Positions 52,555 to 60,367 of a stretch of DNA of 64,000 nt are shown here, piece after piece. This stretch comes from Butyrivibrio sp. (lineage in GTDB: Bacteria; Bacillota; Clostridia; Lachnospirales; Lachnospiraceae). The DNA is taken from assembly GCA_015056585.1 (NCBI GenBank), contig SVFZ01000052.1:62001-126000 (forward strand). Direction: 5' to 3'. The translations under genes were made by a program, and so were the position numbers. A model generated the notes under the pieces. The model did no database searches and was not told where the DNA came from. It was given only the letters and a program-made list of their open reading frames with translations. The first letter of the stretch is position 1. Each line of letters opens with the position of its first letter.

Positions 52555-53748
52555 TCATTTGCAGAGGGCATATGTATCGCGAGCTATGGCAAGTTCTTCG
52601 TTTGTAGGAACTACTAAAAGCTTCACCTTGGAATCAGCTCCTGAAATAAACTTCTCTTCGCCTCTTACCTTGTTGGCTTCTTTATCAAGAGTAGCCCCAA
52701 GGAATCCAAGTTTGTCGCAGATAAGTCCGCGTGTAAATCCGCTGTTCTCTCCGACACCTGCTGTAAAGCAGATAGCATCTACTCTACCCATAGCAGCTGT
52801 ATATGCTCCGATATATTTAACAACTCTGTAAACAAATGTATCAACCGCGCGAATCGCATTCTTATCGCCCTTAAGGTAAGCATCCTCAAGGTCTCTGAAA
52901 TCGGATGAAAGGTCATTTGAAAGACCAAGTACTCCTGACTTCTTGTTGAGGATATTGGTCACATCCGCAACAGATGCGTTTTCTTTCTTCATGATAAATT
53001 CAACAACTGAAGGATCGATATCGCCGGTTCTTGTTCCCATGATAAGACCTTCAAGTGGTGTAAGACCCATTGAAGTGTCTACGCATTTACCACCGTCAAC
53101 AGCTGAAAGTGAAGCACCGTTTCCAAGATGGCACACAATAAGCTTAAGGTCAGCTGCGTCCTTGCCGAGGATTTCCGCAGCGCGCTTACTTACATAAGAA
53201 TGGCTTGTTCCGTGGAAACCATATCTTCTGATGCCGTATTTCTCATAATATGAATAATGAAGACCATAGAGGTATGCATATTCAGGCATTGTCTGGTGGA
53301 AAGCAGTATCAAATACGGCAACCATAGGAACGCCGGGCATAACCTTCTGGCAGGCTCTGATACCGATAAGGTTTGCAGGATTATGTAAAGGTGCAAGATC
53401 GGATACATCCTCAATTGCCTTAAGTACTTCATCGTTAATAACAACAGACTTTGTAAATTTCTCACCGCCGTGAACGATTCGATGTCCGACAGCTCCGATT
53501 TCCTCGAGCTTAACAACACCGTTTTCAGCGTTGGTAAGAGCCTCGATAACAAGTTCGATCGCTCTGTTATGATCAGGCATTGGCTCTTCTTTAGTTATCT
53601 TATCCTTTCCTACAGGAGTATAAACTATACGGCTGCCGTCAATTCCAATACGCTCGCAGAGACCTTTACAGATAACCCCCTCTGTTTCAGAGTCAATGAG
53701 CTGAAATTTCAATGATGAACTTCCACAGTTAATGACTAAAATTTTCAT
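52555..53748 (-). CDS. ackA: Acetate kinase
   Basis: 397 residues from the ATG at 53748 (AGAGGA 6 bases upstream); the frame extends to 53799 without a site. Motifs: VINCGSSSLKFQL at the start, HRIVHGGEKF near 87, YGFHGTSHSYVSKRAAE near 175, GNGASLSAVDGGKCVDTSMGLTPLEGL near 208 and the C-terminal ENSGFTR and PTNEELAIARDT. Makes ATP and acetate from acetyl phosphate. No pta gene adjoins it. Divergent from tmcAL with a CcpA-type site between them. Confidence 0.97.
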   Translation of the reverse strand: MKILVINCGSSSLKFQLIDSETEGVICKGLCERIGIDGSRIVYTPVGKDKITKEEPMPDHNRAIELVIEALTNAENGVVKLEEIGAVGHRIVHGGEKFTKSVVINDEVLKAIEDVSDLAPLHNPANLIGIRACQKVMPGVPMVAVFDTAFHQTMPEYAYLYGLHYSYYEKYGIRRYGFHGTSHSYVSKRAAEILGKDAADLKLIVCHLGNGASLSAVDGGKCVDTSMGLTPLEGLIMGTRTGDIDPSVVEFIMKKENASVADVTNILNKKSGVLGLSNDLSSDFRDLEDAYLKGDKNAIRAVDTFVYRVVKYIGAYTAAMGRVDAICFTAGVGENSGFTRGLICDKLGFLGATLDKEANKVRGEEKFISGADSKVKLLVVPTNEELAIARDTYALCK

Positions 53749-53803
53749 TGCTATCCTCTTTTCACATAGTTTAATTATTATTTTGTACATAACTTGCATT
53801 ATA

Positions 53804-53831
53804 ATTGTATCAGTGTATAGTTAATTGGCAA
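53804..53831 (-). promoter_or_regulatory. ackA promoter
   Basis: Minus strand: TTGCCA (53831-53826), 16-base spacer, TACAAT (53809-53804). A second -10-like TATAAT is further downstream at about 53802. The start near 53797 gives a leader of about 50 bases. Confidence 0.7.
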
Positions 53832-53861
53832 GATTAAAATTGTACAAAAATATGATTTTTT

Positions 53862-53875
53862 TGAAAGCGTTTACA
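53862..53875. promoter_or_regulatory. Catabolite-response element (cre)
   Basis: TGAAAGCGTTTACA fits the consensus TGWAARCGYTWNCW at every position. It lies about 70 bases upstream of the likely ackA start point, a position from which CcpA activates ackA in Bacillus, and directly in front of tmcAL. Confidence 0.8.
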
Positions 53876-53880
53876 TCCGC

Positions 53881-55104
53881 ATGAACACTATAGGTATAAT
53901 AGCAGAATTTAATCCATTTCACAACGGTCATTTACATTTAATTCAAAAATGCAAAGAACTCCTTAATGCTGATCGTTGTATCGTAGTAATGAGCGGCGAC
54001 TTTACCCAAAGAGGCGCTCCTTCAATTGTCGATAAATTTACCAGAACCAAAATGGCTCTTAGCTGCGGAGCAGATGTGGTTCTTGAGCTTCCCATCTATT
54101 ATGCTCTCGGCAGTGCTGAATATTTTGCAAAAGGTGCTGTATCAATACTAAACAGTCTCGGATGCGTTGATTATCTCTGTTTTGGAAGTGAATGTGCAGA
54201 TGTTTCACATCTGACAGATATAGCCAAAATTCTAAACAGTGAACCTGATCTCTATAGGGCAATTTTGGAAAAAGAGCAAAAAAACGGCTCTTCTTTTGCT
54301 GCTGCGAGACAAAAAGCTCTTTTTTCATATCTCGACGAGGAAAAAATATCTTATCAGGATACCGTATTATCCTCTCCCAACAATATTCTTGGTATAGAGT
54401 ATATAAGAGCACTTCTTGATATAAACAGTTCCATAAAACCCTTTACGATAAAAAGAGAAGGCGAGGAATATCATTCACAGGAACTTTCTCCTCTTTCAAG
54501 CGCCAGTGCCATTCGTACAAAGCTTCTTGAGTCAGAGGGTGCTTCATCCATCTCTTTTTCCGTTCCTTCACCTTGTCTTTGTCTGCTGAAAGACTATCAG
54601 GGCAGTTTTGCCAAAAGTAATGACCTGTCTGCAGCTCTGTTATACAAACTCATTATGGAACAGAGAAACGGCTACACTAAATTCATGGATGTAAGTGAAG
54701 ATCTTTCCAACAAGATTTCCTGCGCCCTTAAGGACTATAAAGACTTTGAATCTTTTTGTGATCGATTAAAGACAAAAGATCTTGCCCATTCCAGGATTTC
54801 CAGGGTCTTATGCCATATTCTCCTTGATATTACAGCATCTAACATGGACGAATACAAAAAGGATGGCTATACCGGCTACGCAAGGATACTGGGGATGAAT
54901 AAAGCCTCTTCGGAGCTTGTAAAAATAATGCGCAAATCTTCAACCATCCCTGTTATCGGCAATCTGAAAGAAGCGAATACTGCCTTTGAAAAGGATCTGC
55001 CAAAGAGACTTTTTGACGAAACGCTTACAGCAAGCATGCTTTGCTTTTCATTGTTCAAAAATACCATTTTAAATGAGTACAGACTCCCTCTGATAATCCA
55101 ATGA
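53881..55104 (+). CDS. tmcAL: tRNA(Met) cytidine acetate ligase TmcAL (YlbM)
   Basis: 407 residues. The nucleotidyltransferase motif GIIAEFNPFHNGHLHLIQKCK begins within 4 residues of the ATG, so the start is fixed even though no Shine-Dalgarno sequence is visible. Further motifs: VVMSGDFTQRGAPSIVDKFTR, GADVVLELPIYYALGSAEYFAKGAV, SPNNILGIEYIRAL and an HSQELSPLSSASAIR-like part. It acetylates the wobble cytidine of elongator tRNA-Met, using acetate and ATP; the neighbouring ackA handles acetate, an apt though unproven link. Confidence 0.92.
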   Translation: MNTIGIIAEFNPFHNGHLHLIQKCKELLNADRCIVVMSGDFTQRGAPSIVDKFTRTKMALSCGADVVLELPIYYALGSAEYFAKGAVSILNSLGCVDYLCFGSECADVSHLTDIAKILNSEPDLYRAILEKEQKNGSSFAAARQKALFSYLDEEKISYQDTVLSSPNNILGIEYIRALLDINSSIKPFTIKREGEEYHSQELSPLSSASAIRTKLLESEGASSISFSVPSPCLCLLKDYQGSFAKSNDLSAALLYKLIMEQRNGYTKFMDVSEDLSNKISCALKDYKDFESFCDRLKTKDLAHSRISRVLCHILLDITASNMDEYKKDGYTGYARILGMNKASSELVKIMRKSSTIPVIGNLKEANTAFEKDLPKRLFDETLTASMLCFSLFKNTILNEYRLPLIIQ

Positions 55105-55181
55105 TTATTTTGCGCAGTTTCGTATAATTCTTTATGCTAATTTAAGACTTTTACCATTCTAGTCGGATTGAAGTTAGTTTT

Positions 55182-55209
55182 TTGACGTGATAACATAATT
55201 ATGTATAGG
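55182..55209 (+). promoter_or_regulatory. Candidate promoter of the 703-residue protein gene
   Basis: TTGACG (55182-55187), 16-base spacer, TATAGG (55204-55209). About 20 bases later comes the ribosome site CGGAGGAAC. Confidence 0.55.
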
Positions 55210-55236
55210 CAAAAGATTCATCTTCGGAGGAACTAA

Positions 55237-57348
55237 ATGGGACTTGTAAAGCTTGAAAAAGGTCAAATTCTCCATAAAGCAGGCTCAGATACAGTTGACA
55301 GTATAGAAGTCATAGTTAAGGGTAGTATCGTTATTTCAAACGAATACACTTCAATTACAATGGAAGTCGGCAGTATCATTGGTGTCCCGGAAACTCCCGG
55401 AAATCCCTATATATATAATTGTGAGGCTAAAGAAGAAACTACAGTCTATACATATCCCTACAACAGCGAGAGCGATATTCCTCTTGTAATAAAGTCAAAT
55501 CCAAAAATCGCGCCAATCCTTGCTTCTCAGATGATAGACGGCGCTGCAAAATGCTGCGCTGCATATGAAAAAGAGTTTGAGGAAGCGCAGGCCGAATACG
55601 ACAAAATCATCTCTGATTATGAAAATTACCCCGATCTTTGCATCAAAGTCGGAGAAACTCATAAAGACTTCCCTGAAATAAATGAGATAATTGCGCCTGA
55701 GAAAAGCCCTGAAATAAATGACTGGAGCTTTGATTTTATCCGCTCTCTTAAAGCAAATGACGCTGCTCTCAAAAAAGGCTTTTATGCACTTGGAATGGAT
55801 ATATGCGTAGGTATGATCATGAGCGGATACACTTATATCCATCAAATATCAAGCGCTTCCCAGTTGCTTATGGAATACAGAAAAGCTCTTAAGCAGAAAA
55901 CTTCCGGTTTTACTACTACCATGAAGGTTATTTATGCCAGATTAAACGATCTGGAAAATTCAGAAGCCGGCGGAGAAAGCGTAGTTACTGTTGTAAATGC
56001 CCTCAGTACCATCCTGCTCTACTCGGAAGTATCACCTGAAGTTGCCACCAAATTTGAAAATGAGCTTTCCGAATTTAAAAGTAACAATAACAGATATGAT
56101 TCCTCTGATGAAGCAAGAGCACTGCGGCGAAACATCTCCTCATCTTTTTATAACGTATATACTTCGGCATTTTTAAAGAGCCTTACTGACACCAATATCC
56201 CGATGGAAGTAAGAATGTTCTTTATGTTCGGTTTTGTTGATGAAGAACTGGCAGGAGATAAAAATACAACAACTCTGTATAACATGGCTAAGGCTTATAC
56301 CCCTGATCCGGAGGGAAAAGTACTCACGATATATGAGTGGCTCTTAAAAATCTATAATCTGAAGGTTGACCCTTCAAAAAATGAATTTGATCAGGATTAT
56401 CCCTCATATCTTCGCGAGCAGAAAGTAAGCGGCAGTATAAGCGAAGCTCAGATGGATCTTATGATGAATGATCCGATCAGCAGACTGACCTTTGAGATAA
56501 AAAATCTATTTTCTCTGGGAAACAGAATGACGTTTGGCCGCATATCATCATTTGTCCCTGTTTTTGACAGCCAGAATGTATTAAGACCACTTGATATGTC
56601 TTACCAGACATATGCAAAAGTTCATGGCTACTACGACATGATAAAATCAGTAGACTACGGTGTGTTCTGCAGATCTGCCCTCTATTCAAATGTTGATATA
56701 GGTGTACCTCAGCTCCACTATTCAGATGACATTGATCCTTATATGATTCTTTTCCCAAACGTTGGAAGCCGCGGATCCCTTTGGCAGGAAATTGAGGGCA
56801 AAAACAGAAGAACTCCCGCACGAATGATCATATCCATCTTCAACACAGAGAATACCGAAGAATGCATGATAAAGCTCTTTGGTGAATTCAGATGGGAAAT
56901 GTGCAAAACCGAGCAGGGTGTTCACTGGAATGATGTGACAGATCCTTCCCTTACGTCAATGTATTGCGATTACCTGCAGTTTTATAAAAAGAACCCTGCT
57001 CTTTCATCTGACAACAAGGAAAAACTCAGGACTGATTTGAAAAAATACAACAATAACTACAAGAACGTTTTTATAGCAGACTATCTCGCCTATGTAAAAT
57101 TTGAGGCAGCAAGCTCCCCAAGGCTCAACAAGATTGCCAGAGAAATTCTCTTTACCTTCTGTCCTTTTGCAAAAGAGCTTCGTGAAAAGATTGCTGATAA
57201 TCCTCAGTACACAGAACTTATAAATCACTACAACACAAGGATTGCAAATCAGCAAAAGCCGCTGTCAAACATTATACTAAGGCTTCAAAAAGAAGATATT
57301 CCTATACCCGAAGTAATTTCAAATCAATACAATTTCCTGAAAAAATAA
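55237..57348 (+). CDS. Large protein with a divergent cNMP-binding-like N-terminal domain
   Basis: 703 residues. Residues 1-95 resemble a cyclic nucleotide-binding beta-roll (LEKGQILHKAGSDTVDSIEVIVKGSIVISNE ... MEVGSIIGVPETPG), but no proper phosphate-binding cassette is present. The remainder is not recognised: helical, with one acidic segment near 145-165 and many charged helices (EKEFEEAQAEYDKII), later a mixed region around 500-570 with YGVFCRSALYSN and MILFPNVGSRGSLWQEIEG. No signal peptide or membrane segment. Clear site CGGAGGAAC before the ATG. Probably a soluble regulatory or scaffold protein; function unknown. Ends inside hairpin C. Confidence 0.7.
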   Translation: MGLVKLEKGQILHKAGSDTVDSIEVIVKGSIVISNEYTSITMEVGSIIGVPETPGNPYIYNCEAKEETTVYTYPYNSESDIPLVIKSNPKIAPILASQMIDGAAKCCAAYEKEFEEAQAEYDKIISDYENYPDLCIKVGETHKDFPEINEIIAPEKSPEINDWSFDFIRSLKANDAALKKGFYALGMDICVGMIMSGYTYIHQISSASQLLMEYRKALKQKTSGFTTTMKVIYARLNDLENSEAGGESVVTVVNALSTILLYSEVSPEVATKFENELSEFKSNNNRYDSSDEARALRRNISSSFYNVYTSAFLKSLTDTNIPMEVRMFFMFGFVDEELAGDKNTTTLYNMAKAYTPDPEGKVLTIYEWLLKIYNLKVDPSKNEFDQDYPSYLREQKVSGSISEAQMDLMMNDPISRLTFEIKNLFSLGNRMTFGRISSFVPVFDSQNVLRPLDMSYQTYAKVHGYYDMIKSVDYGVFCRSALYSNVDIGVPQLHYSDDIDPYMILFPNVGSRGSLWQEIEGKNRRTPARMIISIFNTENTEECMIKLFGEFRWEMCKTEQGVHWNDVTDPSLTSMYCDYLQFYKKNPALSSDNKEKLRTDLKKYNNNYKNVFIADYLAYVKFEAASSPRLNKIAREILFTFCPFAKELREKIADNPQYTELINHYNTRIANQQKPLSNIILRLQKEDIPIPEVISNQYNFLKK

Positions 57349-57427
57349 GAGGAATCCATGTGATATGTACCCTCCTTGCCTGGTTTCTTGGTAAAGGGAG
57401 TACATATCAATAAGGATTCCTCTTATT
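57344..57427. terminator. Long bidirectional terminator hairpin C
   Basis: AATAAGAGGAATCC (57344-57357) pairs perfectly with GGATTCCTCTTATT (57414-57427); inside it TGATATGTAC (57361-57370) pairs with GTACATATCA (57400-57409); the apex has further partial pairing. It contains the stop codon of the 703-residue gene and separates it from the convergent isomerase gene; each side runs into a T-rich tail. Confidence 0.85.
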
Positions 57428-57484
57428 TTGTATCAAAACAGCCTTGTGTTAATCAGTATATATCTTGCGAAGGTCAAACTATTT

Positions 57485-58321
57485 TTAGCATGCAGCATAT
57501 ATTTTCTCGATATGCTCTCTTGCTGCTACCGCATTATCCGGTTTAGTGTCTTCCAAAGTAGCATGGATAAACGGCTTATACTCTTTTGCAAATTTGCATA
57601 CGGATGTATAGTCCATTTCGCCAAGTCCACAAGCCATACTCTTCACCGCATCTCCCTGAACAACGCAGTCCTTAAGGTGTATCATGCAGATTTCTCTTTT
57701 AAGAAGGTCCATGGCTTCTTCAAATACTTCTTCTCTCCTGTCATAGTTGTCTGTCCAAAGAAGATTTACCGGGTCAAAAATGATCTGAAGGTTTGGAGAT
57801 GAGATTCTGTCGAGAACCTGCCTTGCCCTTTGGGGACTGTAAACTATATGCCTGTATACAGGTTCGATAGCTACAATGACACCCATCTTTTCAGCATAGT
57901 CCACAACAGGTCTTAGATTATTTATAAATGTATCCAGAGCCTCTTTTGAATGACAAGCCTCTTTATCATAATGGTAATCCGTATTTGGAGCACCGGTTTC
58001 AGTCCCCACCATACCTGCTCCCATAAGCGATGCATAGCGAATATGAGCCATATACTTGTCCTGATTGGCTTTTAAAGCCTTCTCATCAGGTGTTGCAAGG
58101 TTAAGATAGCAGCCAAGTACCGCCACATCAAGATCAGCTCTCCTGAAAGCATCTCTCATGTACATTGCATATCCCGGTGTCAGAGCATCGGTATCTGCTG
58201 TAAATCCGGGCACCTTTGAGAGTGCAATATGTGTGCAGCTAAATCCCTGTCTTTTTATCTCCTGTAGTCTCTCCTCAAAAGGAAGCTCTACTGTATCATG
58301 AAATCTGATTCCAATTTGCAT
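57485..58321 (-). CDS. TIM-barrel sugar isomerase/epimerase family protein
   Basis: 278 residues of the xylose-isomerase-like/AP-endonuclease-2 superfamily. Expected metal ligands are in order: Glu in VAIEPVYRH near 153, Asp in IIFDPVNLLW near 186, His in CMIHLKD near 217, Glu in HATLEDTKPD near 252. Such proteins isomerise or epimerise sugars, hydroxypyruvate or inositol derivatives; the substrate cannot be named. No signal peptide. Its proximity to GH43 enzymes suggests, weakly, a role in sugar use. Confidence 0.8.
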   Translation of the reverse strand: MQIGIRFHDTVELPFEERLQEIKRQGFSCTHIALSKVPGFTADTDALTPGYAMYMRDAFRRADLDVAVLGCYLNLATPDEKALKANQDKYMAHIRYASLMGAGMVGTETGAPNTDYHYDKEACHSKEALDTFINNLRPVVDYAEKMGVIVAIEPVYRHIVYSPQRARQVLDRISSPNLQIIFDPVNLLWTDNYDRREEVFEEAMDLLKREICMIHLKDCVVQGDAVKSMACGLGEMDYTSVCKFAKEYKPFIHATLEDTKPDNAVAAREHIEKIYAAC

Positions 58322-58437
58322 ATAGGTTATCTCTCCCTTACATAATATTAGTTTTTCACATATTTATTATCCTAAACATCCACTGCAATAACAAGGAAAA
58401 AAAGCTACGAAATCTGTCATTTTCGACCGATTAAAAA

Positions 58438-58463
58438 CCCTCCGGATCCAAAAATCCGGAGGG
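58438..58463 (-). terminator. Terminator of the chemoreceptor gene
   Basis: CCCTCCGGAT and ATCCGGAGGG around a 6-base loop; minus strand followed by TTTTTAA. It lies 35 bases beyond the chemoreceptor stop. Confidence 0.9.
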
Positions 58464-58497
58464 CATATATAAATAGCTAAATTAAAAGCAATCCCAT

Positions 58498-60285
58498 TTA
58501 CATGTTGATAAACTGCTTAGTACTCTCATTGAGCTTGTCAGTTACATCATTATTGGTATCCATTGCTGAACTGATACCGGAAATCTCATCAACAATATAC
58601 TGTGAGCTCTCAGCAGACTGGCTGATTGCCTTTGTTGACTCCTGAACAGATTCCGAAATAGATGTTACAGAATCTGACATTTCTCCCATTATTTCGTTTA
58701 GATTCTGAGTCTGCTCAGAAATTCCATCAAGCATCTCATTGATGATCTTGGCTGTCTCTTCGTACTTCTCACCGGTTCCTACATAGGAATCATAATCAGC
58801 AAGAACTGTGGTATTGATAAACTCAAGCACCTGCATGGCGTTATCTGCAAGAGTCTTAACAGCCTCTGTAACCTCATTACTGATAACCTGGATATTTCCG
58901 GCAGTCTGGCGTGAATTATCTGCCAGTGAACTGATCTCCTCAGCAACTACAGAGAATCCCTTTCCTGCTTCTCCTGCTCTTGCTGCCTCGATAGAAGCAT
59001 TTAAAGCAAGAAGGTTTGTCTGCGATGCAATATCAAGGATAACCTTCGTAAGTTCATTGATCTGAGCAACCTTTTCACTATCCTTAACAGACTGTTCCAA
59101 TACTCCTGAGAGTTCTTCCATTCTGGCTCCGGTATTATCCTTCTTGTTCTGTGCAGCATTCTTGATCTCAATAGCCTCAGCCCTGATTTCTTCTGCTTTA
59201 GCAGTACCATCTTCTACGCCGGCGCTGATGCTGTCAGTAGCAGATTTAACTTCTTCAAGCTTTTCGTTCATAACATCTGCTGTTTCGGATACATTCTGCA
59301 TGCTGGCAGAAAGTTCTTCCAAAGCAGCTGATGTATTGGTAATATTGTCACTGGCAAGCTGGATCTGGTTTGTCATGTTTTCAGAGGATTCTGTAAGTGT
59401 TACAGTTCCATCCTTAACATTTTTGAGTATCCCCTGCAGAGTTTCGATGAAATGGTTAAATCCGTTTTTGATAAGTACAAGCTCTGATGAAGTCTTTGTC
59501 TTTACTCTGACTGTCAGATCGCCCTTATGGTCTTGAATATCACTTATGATATCATCAATTTCACCTGCAATACTCTTAACCTTCTTACCGATGAGCTTGT
59601 AATTGATATACAGGAAAGCAATAATCGCAAGAATATAAACCAACATCAGAATATTAACCAGCGAAACTGCACTATTGGCTATTCCCATCATAGTATTATG
59701 AGAATCAACTTCAACCGCAGCAACCTCCTGGTTTAAAATGCTCAGGGCATCCTTCATATTTGCAAGCTGTGTAGAACATTCTGCAAAGACAACCTGTACA
59801 ATAGTATCAGTATCATCTTTGGGTGCAGCTTCTATAACCTTCTGATAACCGGTTTTGTATTCTGCATAATTTGATTCCAGGATCTTTACCTGTTCAAGTG
59901 CCTCGCTTCCCGGTGTGGATATCATACGGAAAAAGTCCCCGATACCGGCAAGAGATTCATCCATTTCTGTCAGGCATGTCTGCATCTCAGGTACTTTTGT
60001 CTCAATCTGCCCCAATCCTTTAATAGTATCAAACATGGCAGCCATAGCAAAACCATCGTTATCAATAATACGCATGTCAACTTCAAAAACACGCATATCA
60101 TCCATTACGGCTTCCACATTTCCGGAAATTGTAACAGACTGCTTTGTAATATTCATCATCTGCGTTGTCACAACAGCGATAGATATTACAAACAGAATAA
60201 GCAGTGCCAGATAAGACAATGCACTCATACCTGACACTGTTTTGAAAATTGGAATTCTTTCGGAATCATTCTTTTTATTAGCCAT
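58498..60285 (-). CDS. Methyl-accepting chemotaxis protein
   Basis: 595 residues. Membrane helix 1 at about 19-41, an extracytoplasmic four-helix-bundle-type sensor region (about 42-200), helix 2 at about 204-228, HAMP to about 285, then the signalling domain with the conserved hairpin tip [36 protein letters not shown]. Relays an external signal to CheA/CheW, which are not in this window. Many Butyrivibrio are motile, so it is not surprising. The ligand is unknown. Upstream ribosome site AAAGGAGAA. Confidence 0.93.
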   Translation of the reverse strand: MANKKNDSERIPIFKTVSGMSALSYLALLILFVISIAVVTTQMMNITKQSVTISGNVEAVMDDMRVFEVDMRIIDNDGFAMAAMFDTIKGLGQIETKVPEMQTCLTEMDESLAGIGDFFRMISTPGSEALEQVKILESNYAEYKTGYQKVIEAAPKDDTDTIVQVVFAECSTQLANMKDALSILNQEVAAVEVDSHNTMMGIANSAVSLVNILMLVYILAIIAFLYINYKLIGKKVKSIAGEIDDIISDIQDHKGDLTVRVKTKTSSELVLIKNGFNHFIETLQGILKNVKDGTVTLTESSENMTNQIQLASDNITNTSAALEELSASMQNVSETADVMNEKLEEVKSATDSISAGVEDGTAKAEEIRAEAIEIKNAAQNKKDNTGARMEELSGVLEQSVKDSEKVAQINELTKVILDIASQTNLLALNASIEAARAGEAGKGFSVVAEEISSLADNSRQTAGNIQVISNEVTEAVKTLADNAMQVLEFINTTVLADYDSYVGTGEKYEETAKIINEMLDGISEQTQNLNEIMGEMSDSVTSISESVQESTKAISQSAESSQYIVDEISGISSAMDTNNDVTDKLNESTKQFINM

Positions 60286-60367
60286 TTCTATTCTCCTTTT
60301 ATATAAATAATAAGGACAAATTGTACATAACTAATTTTATCGTTTTTCCGTGCCAATGTATTCATTT

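Noticed and set aside
59001-59210. Arg/Leu-rich frame inside the chemoreceptor gene
   Set aside because: Same strand, other frame, within the signalling domain; a shadow.
60280-60367. Sigma-54 type promoter (TTGGCACGG) before the chemoreceptor
   Set aside because: The required TTGC at -12 is missing, so only the -24-like half matches by chance.
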